Assembly: GCA_963573315.1 (NCBI GenBank)
Contig: OY752141.1
Span: 4,333,388-4,397,387, forward strand
Reading direction: 5' to 3'
Source: Entomortierella parvispora
Taxonomy: Eukaryota; Mortierellomycota; Mortierellomycetes; Mortierellales; Mortierellaceae
DNA length: 64,000 nucleotides
Made by a program: the position numbers and the translations under genes. Within the stretch, counting starts at the first letter, position 1, and every line of letters starts with the position of its first letter. The notes below the pieces were generated by a model that saw only the letters and a program-made list of their open reading frames with translations, made no database searches and was not told where the DNA came from. Of this stretch, positions 32,961 through 42,755 are shown piece after piece.

Positions 32961-34349
32961 ATGACCGCCACCTGCGGTGCCTGGGCTTCCACCAAGCAAA
33001 TTGCTCAGATCAAGATAAAGTTTTTTTCAATTTGGCGCAATTGTGCTCGTATGAGAGTGTTGTTTTGTTTCGACATCTCGGTCGCTGAGGCCATCTCGTT
33101 CTCATCTTCCTGCATCTCGACTCCATCCACCTCGACTCTCATGGATCCCCATACTTCCACGGCGGCGGCAAAGCCAAAGCCAAAGCCCACAGACTCAGCT
33201 ACCAAGGCACCCACCAAACCACAGCCGACGCACACTGTTCCAGCCGGAGGTTCACAAACACCCTCTGTGCCTCAAGCGACAGGGTCGATCTCTCCAAGTT
33301 CGGCCCCAACTCCAGACAAAAGCTCCTCCTCTGGTGGACTCTCCACACCTGCAATTGCCGGTATTGCTGCTGCTGGGGGGCTTATTGTTCTCTTTATTAT
33401 TTCTGTTCTCATTTGCAAGCGACGCAGAGCACAACGCTATGCAAGACGTGACCACGACAAGCACGACCCCAGTCGCGACCCTATCAATCCCAACGATGTT
33501 CTCCCCCCGCTCCCCGTCGAGCGCAAGTTTGAGTCGATTCCTTTGGACGAGGGTTTCAGTGCCCTCCCATTGGCTTCGAGATTTGGAGGTGATGATGATA
33601 GTGGAGACAGAAGCAGGGAGGGGCCTCTGCGTGCCTCGTCTGGTCAACAGGCTTTGAAGCAGGACTATCCTCACTATGAAGAACACATTCAATCGCACTT
33701 TGAGAGCTCTGACAGGAGCGTCCGTCCAGCCCGAATTGAGACCCACAGTGGCAGTAGCAACGGCGGTGTAGGAAGTGTTACCTCGCCTACGCTGTCCAAT
33801 ACGTCGATGGAGAGAAACCGAGTCCACGGAGGGGCAGTGGCTCCAATGAGTCCATCACAACGCGCACAGCAATTTTATTCAGGAAGCACGCTTCGTTCTC
33901 CTCGGTCGCCTAGGTCGCAGCCCAATACGGTGGTCAACGACATGGGCAATCAATTTGTGATACAACCTTCAAACAGCAACTCAGGGAGCCACCGACCCAG
34001 TGTTGAACAAGATGGCTCTGTTATAGGCTCTGACCAGGGACACCGCAGCAGACAGCCCCCAAGAAACCAGGGTCCCAGTGGGGGTCGAAGAGGTCCTGGA
34101 TATGGGCCTGGATCTGGACCGTATAATGGCAGCCCTCCTGTGGGGCCTCATCGTGGAGGACCTGCCAGCTCTGGATCTCCTATTAGTCAACACATCCAGC
34201 AGCAACCCTATCAACAGCAGCCTTACCCTCACCCACAGCAGCAATCTGCACCATTCACTCCACAAAATCAACAGCCACAGCAGCCCTACATGTACCCTCC
34301 TCAACCGCAACTACAGGAGCAGGGCTATCCTGGCAACCAGTTCAAATAA
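32961..34349 (+). CDS. One-TM protein with mucin-like stalk and Q/P-rich tail
   Basis: An open frame of 462 aa from the ATG at 32961. A Thr/Ser/Pro/Lys-rich stretch (about 65-125) precedes one clear transmembrane segment (AGIAAAGGLIVLFIISVLIC) and a KRRR stop-transfer. A long cytoplasmic tail of Ser/Arg/Gly and then Gln/Pro repeats follows. This layout resembles fungal surface sensors of the Mid2/Wsc/Msb2 style, but no diagnostic ectodomain is seen. The first ~60 residues lack a convincing signal peptide and may include an unrecognised intron or an upstream exon. The gene is tandem to NUP145, starting 130 bp after its stop. Compare the similar gene at 50256-51657. Confidence 0.6.
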   Translation: MTATCGAWASTKQIAQIKIKFFSIWRNCARMRVLFCFDISVAEAISFSSSCISTPSTSTLMDPHTSTAAAKPKPKPTDSATKAPTKPQPTHTVPAGGSQTPSVPQATGSISPSSAPTPDKSSSSGGLSTPAIAGIAAAGGLIVLFIISVLICKRRRAQRYARRDHDKHDPSRDPINPNDVLPPLPVERKFESIPLDEGFSALPLASRFGGDDDSGDRSREGPLRASSGQQALKQDYPHYEEHIQSHFESSDRSVRPARIETHSGSSNGGVGSVTSPTLSNTSMERNRVHGGAVAPMSPSQRAQQFYSGSTLRSPRSPRSQPNTVVNDMGNQFVIQPSNSNSGSHRPSVEQDGSVIGSDQGHRSRQPPRNQGPSGGRRGPGYGPGSGPYNGSPPVGPHRGGPASSGSPISQHIQQQPYQQQPYPHPQQQSAPFTPQNQQPQQPYMYPPQPQLQEQGYPGNQFK

Positions 34350-35170
34350 TACGTCACGTGTATCGCTGACGCCACTACTTTTTTTTTTTCAAGAGAGCGG
34401 AGGGGTGACCATGTCATGGTTGTGTTTGGGAAGGGGCACAGAAATGGAGGGGGTGGCAGCAGTGATGGCGTACAGGATGGAGTGGCCCCGACTGTCCCCA
34501 TGCGATTGGGAAAAGGCGGGGGGTGATGAGGCGTCGCGTAGAGCGGCCATGGTGCTCAGATGGCGGCTGGGTCTCTTGGTGGCGTATGACCCAGACACCC
34601 ACACAGACACAGACCCAGACACACACAACACTCCTTCTCGTTTTTCTCTCTTTCCTCTTGAACGCTTCCCTTTTCCTTTTCCCTCCGATTCCTCGATCCA
34701 CCCATCTGCCCATCACCTTGCGCCCCTCTCCTCTCCTTCATCCTCCATCCACTCTTGCGCTCGACTCGAGTGATTGTGCCCGCTCATTCCCTCTGAAGAC
34801 TCCATCGCGTCCCACCCCTGTCGCCACCGCCACCAAAACTGCAAAAAAAAGCCATTTCCTCTACCCGCCACCAACAAGAAAGCGCGCCTCCAAATCTTGC
34901 AAATCGCCTCCTTTTCCCTTCTCCCCATTCCTCTCTTCACAAATTATACCAACCTCAATCAGACCGTGCACCTTTCGCTCGATCACAGAAGCTACTGCCA
35001 TTCTTTAACGCAGGTAAATGACAGCCACCCTCACTTTCTACTGCTTATGCCGTGTTTCCCTACTATTGCGTGTCATCTTCCCACACCCCCCTGGCTTTTT
35101 TCGACTCCATTCCGTCACGGTCGTGCTCATTATGACCTTGTAAAAATCTGCCTCAGTGAAGTAGAGAATC
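34350..35170 (+). promoter_or_regulatory. C2H2-factor upstream region with 5' UTR intron
   Basis: This contains T and CA/GACA microsatellites and a long C/T-rich leader. A probable 5' UTR intron runs from GGTAAAT at 35013 to GTAG at 35164, ending six bases before the ATG at 35171. No other gene is recognised. Confidence 0.5.
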
Positions 35171-36580
35171 ATGACCAGCGCACCCGAAGAGCCAAAGGGC
35201 CTCAACCCAGCGACAGAGGCTGTGCATCAACCTATGGACGTGGACGCGCCCGCAGTTTCTCAACAAGACGGGACGAACTTTGTCCAAGATGCCATACTGG
35301 CAGATATGTCAACGACGGAGGAGATCCCTCAGACCGATTCTTCGATGCTTGCAGATGATCAGGCTCCTGGGCTTCTACACCATCAGGCGATAGAGCTAGG
35401 CAAGGAACTCCAAGCTCAAGAATATCCTCAGGGGTACGATCAAAACTACGAGCATGGCCACCATCAAGACCAGGGCCTCGAGCAAGGACATGATAGCCAA
35501 TATGCCCAGGATCAAGAAAGTCAACAGTACGGGCAAAGTGAGGTGCCAACGACTGGGCAGGAGTTTGCAGAGAACCAGGCTCATGGATATGCCCAAGTCC
35601 ATGACGGCGAATATGTCCAGGGACACAACTATGTTCCCGGGAACGAACATAATCACCATCCAGCGTACGAGGGACAAGAATATGCAGAAGGCCACTACGG
35701 CGGAACAGCACAGCCTCAGGAAGAATGGCAGCACGATGCCGGCGGCGACAACTCTGCTTATCGCGAAAAGACCGAGCAGGTTCGCCGACTCTCTTTCCAG
35801 CATCATGCAGACTCGAGCTCAACTGAAGATCGTCCATCTATCAAGCGAAATGCATCTAACGATGGAATGCCAGCACCTGCACGTCGAGCAAGCAATGTAA
35901 GGGTCAAGATGGAGCCGTCACTGGACTCTCTTACAGCCTCAATTGTTTCAAAAGCGAACCGAGCAAAACGCGATACTACTAAGAAGGTCCCCAAAGTGTA
36001 CCCCCCACGCAAGCCCAGAATTCGGTCTGTTCCTGCCGACACGGAGACGATGACCCTTCGAACCGATTCTGCACTCTCGACACTTGCTAGCGCTGCCGTA
36101 GCCATCAAGAATCATCGAGGTGACATTTCGACCCTCTCAGTGCCACCTCTCTCGCCCAGCGTGCATGATCCACAGCAGACTACCTCATCACCATCCCAGG
36201 ATCCCCCTGTTTCTCCCAAGCCTCCGTCTGAGCAAGGAGGAGTGGAGGATGAATCGGCAGGATCGGCAGGATCGGCAGGATCAGTAGCCCCAGCAGGACG
36301 ACCTGTTAACCCCGCAGTCCTACAAGATAATGCCGGTTATCGCTGTGAGCTTTGTCCTGGAGAACGTTTTGGGCGGGTGCACGATTTGAAGCGCCACCAG
36401 ACCTCCAAGCACAATGAGATGACTTGGCCCTGCGACTTTTGCCACAGACCATTTGTGAGGCGAGATGCATTGCTGAGGCACTATTCTGTGAAGGCGAACC
36501 GGAAGGATGGTGTCCATCCCACGACGGATGACATGAATCGACTGCAGGAAGCAAAAGCTCGCGCAAAGCTCGTATCGTGA
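35171..36580 (+). CDS. C2H2 zinc-finger transcription factor-like protein
   Basis: A single coding exon of 469 aa. Residues 80-200 are a disordered Q/H/G/Y/E-rich region with irregular repeats. Residues 220-300 are basic (KRDTTKKVPKVYPPRKPRIR), a likely nuclear localisation signal. A short Ser-Ala-Gly repeat follows (three GGATCGGCA copies in DNA near 36258). Two C2H2 fingers lie at the C-terminus: CELCPGERFGRVHDLKRHQ and CDFCHRPFVRRDALLRH. The second lacks a closely spaced final histidine, so it may be degenerate. FxRxxxLxRH is the fungal Adr1/Msn2-style helix, but DNA targets are unknown. An AATAAA lies at about 36641. Confidence 0.8.
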   Translation: MTSAPEEPKGLNPATEAVHQPMDVDAPAVSQQDGTNFVQDAILADMSTTEEIPQTDSSMLADDQAPGLLHHQAIELGKELQAQEYPQGYDQNYEHGHHQDQGLEQGHDSQYAQDQESQQYGQSEVPTTGQEFAENQAHGYAQVHDGEYVQGHNYVPGNEHNHHPAYEGQEYAEGHYGGTAQPQEEWQHDAGGDNSAYREKTEQVRRLSFQHHADSSSTEDRPSIKRNASNDGMPAPARRASNVRVKMEPSLDSLTASIVSKANRAKRDTTKKVPKVYPPRKPRIRSVPADTETMTLRTDSALSTLASAAVAIKNHRGDISTLSVPPLSPSVHDPQQTTSSPSQDPPVSPKPPSEQGGVEDESAGSAGSAGSVAPAGRPVNPAVLQDNAGYRCELCPGERFGRVHDLKRHQTSKHNEMTWPCDFCHRPFVRRDALLRHYSVKANRKDGVHPTTDDMNRLQEAKARAKLVS

Positions 36581-37055
36581 AGGACAAGGTCCCATGTATT
36601 CTCACACCCAACACCCCGAAGTAGTATTTATCACAACGTCCAATAAAGTGACTGCTCACTATCAAAATATTGTTTTCGCATCTTGTCCCGATGTTCCTCG
36701 TTATTATTTCCTCCTCTCTTTTTTTGCGTCGACGACAAAGACCACGGCAGTCAAGGCTAGGAATCATCGACGAGTTGAACCTGCATCGGATTTACGGAAA
36801 TCAATCCTCTTTGCAACAGTCTCCAGATGGGTGTCCTATCTTACTTTTTCCCTCAAAAGGCTCTGCCTCCCGTGCCCAAGGACACTTGCTACCACATTGC
36901 ACGTCTCTCAGCTCTGGTTTTCTTCAGTGGTTGTCTTTGAAGTTGACGTTGATGCTATGTAACAACTGAAATTGAAGCTGACTGTGTGATATGTAACAAT
37001 TGCCTCACGACCATCTTAGGAAGGTTTCTTGAGCTGTCATTATTTCCATGAAGCG
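36581..37055. other. Intergenic, possibly an unread upstream exon
   Basis: This starts with the 3' UTR of the C2H2 gene. Short open frames at 36790-36965 could hold an exon of the following thioredoxin-fold gene, but no splice model joined convincingly. Confidence 0.35.
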
Positions 37056-37408
37056 ATGGCTTTGGCAGAGCGATTGGACACGACGTCTAGTCAGAGTACA
37101 ATCCAGGTCGAGGTTACAGCGCACACCCGCAAGGAATGGCAGGACCGTGTTCTTGAGTTGTCCAAGGTAGGACTCTTTCTTGGCTTTTCTTTGGTACTTT
37201 ACGTATCTTTCCTGCTTTTTCAACTTTCCTTCTGCACTTTTTATCTTGGGGGCCTTGAATTTCATAGGAAATCCCTGGAGCTCAGGATCATCGCACGAGT
37301 CCCGTGGTCTGGGAAGGATGTGCGGGAAAGCCTCTTAAGTTTGTTGGTGGCTACGACAATTTTCTGCATCACGCAAGAGAAAAGCACGAAGTCGGAGAGG
37401 CCACTTAA
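37056..37408 (+). CDS. Small glutaredoxin/SH3BGRL-like protein
   Basis: Two exons, 37056-37166 and 37268-37408, give 83 aa. The C-terminal half (TSPVVWEG...LKFVGGYDNFLHHAREK) resembles the end of glutaredoxin and SH3BGRL proteins: the cis-proline strand, the beta-hairpin and the GGYD helix start. No CPYC or CxxC motif is present. Either the protein is a non-catalytic SH3BGRL-type fold or an upstream exon with the first strand and active site is missing. The ATG context (AGCGATGG) is good. The gene is tandem to the C2H2 gene. The function is unknown. Confidence 0.5.
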
Positions 37409-38112
37409 TAAAAATAACTGCTCTTCAGATTTTGAAGGTGGGGCGCCGCTCTGATGGCGAATGAACATGGACATGGAGGTGCTGCAAACTGCATCAGAGT
37501 CGAATGGTGACACTCGCCCTCGACTTGAAGGGGTGGCCGTTGCACTCCAACCCTGGTTCCTGATGATCGGAGCTTTCCAACCGCATACCTTTCTCTTTAG
37601 CAAGTAACTGCTCTCCCCTCAAGAAGAAAGGAGAGGGTGAAGGTGTCAGAACAATGTTTATCCGAGTCCTAGAATGACGAACGTTCCCAACGAGTCTGCT
37701 TGTAACATCCTGCAGGCGCCCGGTTTCTTCTCAATAGACAGGGTCACTTAGCACCACATCAAACATCCAGGGGATGGACATCAGAGTATTTTCAGCGATA
37801 CCAAAGGGCTCAGTTGCACAATTGGCTCATCTTGTTGGGCAGTTACATCCCCGTGGTCCTCCACTTCTCCTTTTGGCATGCAGAGAATGGCCGCCCATAG
37901 TGAAGGAGCCCTCTTTTGCTTTGTATAAAAGGTGCACTGGCCTGCTTACAACGATCCAACTGTCCTCTCTTCAACCCCACACGCGCCATCCCCCAATTCC
38001 CCAATTGCATCCAAGCACAACCCATTTTTTGGCCGACACAACCTTTGAACATTCCAACCCAAAACACGATCAACAACCAAGCACATCCTCTTCCCGCTCT
38101 TCTCACAAGAAA
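37409..38112 (+). promoter_or_regulatory. Promoter region of LPMO-like gene
   Basis: A consensus TATAAAAG lies at 37923-37930, about 185 bp upstream of the ATG, followed by a C-rich leader. This fits a strongly regulated secreted-protein gene. The first half has no recognisable gene. Confidence 0.55.
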
Positions 38113-38923
38113 ATGAAGACAGCTTTCGTCATTTCCTGGATGCTACTGCTCTTCGCCCGGGAGACTGTAGCACACATGGCTCTCCTCTACCCAATGCCTC
38201 GCGGAGGAGTCGCCACAAAACAGTTTGACGGAGAGGTTCACACTTGGATCGGTTTTAACCAGAAACGCGTCCTCCCCTGCAACGGCTACGGTCCTGGTCC
38301 AGTCACAGACTTGAAGGCCGGTCAAGTCGTCAACGTAAGTCTGCACTGTTATCTCGCTCCTTCTCTTCATTCGGTTCAATGGTGCGTTGTCCTCACACTT
38401 TTTACCTTGCTTGGCCGTCACCACCACCATAAAAAAACAGGTTCGATTCTGGGGTCCTGCTCTACCAGAAGATGACCGTGACAAGCTTCCCCCACAACCC
38501 AAAGAGGGCCAAAAACAGCTCAACCAGGCAAGACATGGTGGAGGTGAATGTCAGTTCTCCTTGTCGACGGACGGTGGCAAGACCTTCCATTTGATCGGTC
38601 AATACACCAACTCCTGCCCTGATTTCTACTACGAATGGCCCGTCAAGATCCCCGACAATATCCCCTCCTGCACCACAGCAAACAAATGTCTCTTTGTTTG
38701 GTCATGGACAGCACATCTGTCTGACCAGTTCTATCAAAACTGTGCAGATGTCTCGATCCAGGGCGTCGACAATGGAGTGTATCCAAAAACGGGCATTGAT
38801 ATTGATGATGTGAAAGGTTTTAAGACCGGTGTAGCAGCCGCGGGCGATGGTGCCGGAGACAAGGAAGGTCGTGGCCCTCTTCCTGCAGAAGTGAAGAACA
38901 ACTTGAACGGGGTCTGGAAGTGA
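38113..38923 (+). CDS. Secreted LPMO-like protein (AA11-related)
   Basis: Two exons, 38113-38334 and 38441-38923, give 234 aa. A signal peptide covers 1-20 and cleavage leaves a free histidine (H21), the copper brace residue of lytic polysaccharide monooxygenases. A candidate second ligand is H106 in ARHGGGECQFSLS. The CLFVWSWT...FYQNCADVSI block matches the strand pairs of AA11/AA10-like LPMOs, where FAWTWFN and YMNCA are usual. Cysteines are placed for two disulfides. The family oxidises chitin, starch or glucan chains at the surface of a substrate; here the substrate is not determined. The protein lacks a carbohydrate-binding module. It may be a non-catalytic relative, since the NREMYMNCA-type motif is altered. 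An AATAAA lies at about 38949. Confidence 0.75.
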
Positions 38924-39023
38924 GATATACATTATTTATTTTAACAACAATAAACCGCCACCAAGGGGATGAGCAATTGAGAGAGAGAGAGGTGTTTCGT
39001 CTCGATGGCACACTTGATGGACC

Positions 39024-39790
39024 TTACGCGACCTTGGCCGTGCCTTTAACACAGACAAACGCGAGATTGTCATGGGTGAACTCGATAGAGTACTGGAGAC
39101 TTGTCTAATTGGTATAAAGTTGCAATATATCAAGAGCGCAAATGGTTAACATCACATTTGGGGCCTTCCCTACGGCGCGATGCGTCAAGGAAACGAGTTA
39201 GAACTAAGACTCACTCCAGCCTTAGGAACCTTGGCCGAAGCCTTCGGCAACTTGACGCATCCAGTGAATCCCTTCTTGTTGGCCTTCAAGTGTGGGCAAT
39301 TGGCCTGGGACGGGCCTGAAGTCAAAGTAGTACAAAGATCCTCCTCCACTGACCAAATGTAGTCCGCTAGTTGTTGATTATGGGACAAAAGGCGGGTTAT
39401 TCAACGATATATCCTGTCATTGATGCTCCTTTCAAGTTACTTTCAAAAGGGGAAAAAACTTTACTGGAATCACGGAACCCGATGGACACCTTGGAGTTGC
39501 TAGGAAACTTGGTGCCTGCTTTTCCCACCAGGTCGAAGCAGAAAGTGGATCCAGTTTTGACGGTGTCAGTTCCCTCAGAACCCTTCAAGGTGCTGAAGTC
39601 CTGAAAGTTGTATAGTACCACGAATAACGCCCAGTGAGTAAGTTTTCACTCTGAGAGAGAATACTCCAGGAGAATCATCTGAAGCATCCCGTACCTTGTC
39701 AACGACACAGTCTGTGATGGCCGATGCACTGACACAGGTGGCTGCGAATGAGATCGCGACCACGTTAGCTAGAATGGTGGTGAACTTCAT
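39024..39790 (-). CDS. Secreted ML-domain (NPC2-like) lipid-binding protein
   Basis: Four exons were assembled: 39790-39695, 39600-39465, 39366-39215 and 39104-39024, all GT-AG and in phase, giving 154 aa. A signal peptide MKFTTILANVVAISFAATCV is followed by a compact beta-rich domain. Four characteristic features of the MD-2-related lipid-recognition fold are visible: TFCFDLVGKAG, EDLCTTL, NCPHLKANKKGF and the terminal FTHDNLAFVCVKGTAKV. The length equals that of yeast Npc2. Such proteins bind sterol or phosphatidylglycerol/phosphatidylinositol in the vacuole or outside the cell. The ligand is not predictable here. A TATAAAAG lies at 39901-39908 (read on the minus strand), 111 bp upstream. 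It is convergent with the LPMO-like gene. Confidence 0.75.
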
Positions 39791-40385
39791 GGCGCGACAG
39801 TGCTCAAGGAAATGGTAGAGTTAGGTTGGGAGATGTGGGTGTTAGAAAGCTGCTTGGAGTTGGCGATGGAAGTGGGAGTTCGAAAGCGTCGGCCCTTATT
39901 CTTTTATACCTGCGAAACGTTGGGCTCGCGATTGTGTTTGTACACGCCGCGTTGGATCTCACGTCTTTGTTTTTCGAGGACCACAGGAAAGTTACTCTCG
40001 GCAGGTGGACCAACCCGTACAAATACGGATAAAAATAGTTAGCTGCATCACTCTGACAACAACTTGCGCACTTCTTCACGCCGCACCCTTGAACAAAATA
40101 TCAAAAATAGGACTGAATGGGGGTTCAAATTTGTTCCTTCCATTGGCCAGTGCACGTCCTTTGACCAATCACGGATGGGACGCATTTGCAAACCCTGCTT
40201 CTCCACAATTTGCTTATACGCGACAGCTTGTTTAATTCTTCTGCCAAACTGGTAACAGGAAAGCTATTATATTTGAAATTCTTTGCAATAATAGTGTTGC
40301 TGAGCAGGTGCCAAAGAGTTGCTCGAATGATATGGGAATGAATGGAGATTCTATAGCTATAATTGCCTAGGGCGATGAATGTAAC
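39791..40385. other. Intergenic, contains ML-gene promoter
   Basis: The minus-strand TATA box at 39901-39908 belongs to the ML gene. The rest is AT-rich with no recognised gene and includes the 3' side of the NYN gene. Confidence 0.5.
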
Positions 40386-42360
40386 TCACTGGACGGCAGG
40401 CGTAGAGCTGCTTGAAGGCACCGCAAACTGCTCTGCAAACCAGTCGAGGCAAATCACTCGCAAATGGCCTCGCCCATCGTCCGAGAAATCGTATCCATAT
40501 TCATTAGCAAGGTCAACGTACGAACTGCTCAATTGGTCCTCCCAACTCACTATCTCCACTTGCCAACCCCACTCCAGAGCTCGCTTGACCACTGCGTAAA
40601 ATCCTCCTCCACCAAACTCGCTATCACCCCCATCTCCACTTGCAAGGACCATGATCCCAGGGATTGGATAGTCGAAGATCGTTTCCATCATTTTCAAATG
40701 CAACATTTCGTCCACGCCTTGTTCTCTTGTAGTAGACTGGCTTGATATCAAAGGTACAACATGACGCTCAGAGTGTTTCCTGATTGATCCTCCGGAAGGG
40801 GTCGAACTTCCCATGGAGGACGATTCCGAACAGTGTCGCGCTTTGGTAGAGACGGAAAGGGATCCAGGTTCCCCTTGCGTAAACTTTCGAACACGTAGAA
40901 GGATTATGGGTTCATAAAGGTGAGCGAGCGCTTCATCAAGTTCCTGGTAGAGCGGAGCAGATCCAACTAAAACACGCCGTTCCACATCCCTTTTTCGTTG
41001 CAGAAACTTAAAGAAGGCGTCATAGTTGAACAGCGGCAATCGACTTCGCCTATGACCATTGCATTGATTTTGTTGAGAGTTGGAACGTCGGGAAGTAATC
41101 TATGACATTCAAACAATGTCAGAGTTCTCGTGGGTAGTATCTTTTCATGAAAAGTTTCCCCCCTGTATTTCATACCTTGTCAGTAGGTGTCGTTTTTTGG
41201 TAATACTGGTAGTACCCAAACAGGATATTCGAGTTGTCCACAAATATAAAGACCTTTTTTGCTGGTTCAGCGACCTCTGCTACCTGGGCTGTTGCCACTC
41301 GTCGAATATTCCCCATGGAAATGAACTCGGCTGGTTTAGAACTGTTTTCTGAGGACTGCGCCATGAAATCTTGTTGGTCTCTGGCTGATTGAGAAGGCGC
41401 AGTGGGTGTGTCCGATATTGCAGAGGTTGTTGGCAAGTTAAGCGCTTCGGTAAGAAGTGCCTTTCCTCTTGGAAACAGAAAAGTGTCACGCGTCCTCATT
41501 ATCAAGAGTTTCTTTGTTTGCGGAGAAGGAGTCGCATCCTCAGAGTTGGTGGTATTAACAGGGACGACCGAGCAAGATTCCGTTCCTGTATTCCAAAAGT
41601 TGTCGTAGTTACACCTCGGTCTAGGCGTATCAAGGCCTTCGAGTCTTGGAAAAACGCTGGATCTCACAGTGAGTCTCACTGTGGGAGTCGCATCCAAGGA
41701 GGATGATGAGTCAGCTTGCTCTGCCTGGGCCATGCGCTTCATATCCCGAAGGGCTATTCTTGCCTGCGAGGGCCAATATCTTATGGGCTGATTGACCTCC
41801 ACTGGTGTTGCCAACTTTGATTTCGAGTCCGATTCTGAGGATGCACCACCATTCGATGAGCTTGAGGGGTCGTCAATTGAAAGCTGATGCTTAGGCGGTG
41901 ATGATTTGACTCGCTTCCTTGCAACGAGTTCGGTCTGGGGATAGTCACAGGCGGCGATAGTCCTCAGAGCACCATGATTTTCTTCAGCGATTGTTGAAGT
42001 ACCCAGGGCCTTTGAACTACCATCGTCTGTAGCTTCTACTGTGGCTATCGACGATGTACTTGAAGTAGTGGTAGTGGACATAGTATCAGTTGGTTCTGGC
42101 TTTGTTGGGTTTCCAGTGAGTTGTTGTTCCTGGAGGAGGAGCCCTGAGTTCATCAACCGAAGACGCTCCGAGTTCAGAAAGTCCATGACATTAGAGAGAT
42201 CTCCAAATGATACCGAAGAAGAAGAGGCGTCATTCTGCTTGAGCTTTGAGCCATCCATTTTTTGATCACGTCTCTCCTTCGTGAGAAAGCCAAGGACTAG
42301 ATCCAAGTCGCCGAGTAGACTGACGTTGGCGTCAGGTGCAATTGCATCCTGATCAGTCAT
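40386..42360 (-). CDS. NYN-domain protein, putative ribonuclease
   Basis: Two exons, 42360-41176 and 41099-40386, give 632 aa. The first ~370 residues are a Ser/Thr-rich disordered region. A NYN (PIN-like) nuclease domain begins at VFIFVDNSNILFGYYQ (about 376-391) with the first acidic metal ligand, VDNSN. It continues with VERRVLVGSAPLYQ, GVDEMLHLKMME (second acid) and VLASGDGGDSEF (third acid cluster), then VEIVSWEDQLSSSY. A Ser/Gly-rich loop is inserted between strands. NYN proteins such as LabA, MARF1 and Zc3h12a act on RNA. The acidic residues are all present, so activity is plausible. Cellular role unknown. Confidence 0.8.
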
Positions 42361-42755
42361 ATCTCTTGCTTGTTATCCAGAGCAGAGATGGGATGGAAAT
42401 ACAAGGTGAGTAAAAGGACATTAGTCAGCTCAAGGACAGCAAATACTCAAAAACTGAGCTATATCTCAAGAGCTTCGCCGAAGGTTTTAGTATGTTGCGT
42501 ACCACCAGACCAAGAAAGTATAGCTTTGCTGCCTTTCAATGCAGTATAGGATAGGAACGGTCGTGAGAGCAGAGTGCGGCTGAGAAACGAAGGTAGGCTG
42601 TCAGAAGCGTGGAGGTATTAATGTAGATGGCTGAAATGAAGGAACGAGAGCAAAGCAAATGTTGCATTCGTCTCCACACATGCGTGCATGCCCCGTCTCA
42701 GCCATCACGTGGTCGTGCAAGCTTCCCTTGAAAAACACCTTTATTGGATTATCTT
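42361..42755. other. Intergenic, no gene seen
   Basis: This is the upstream side of the NYN gene and the 3' side of CDC25. No ORF or RNA gene was recognised. Confidence 0.5.
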
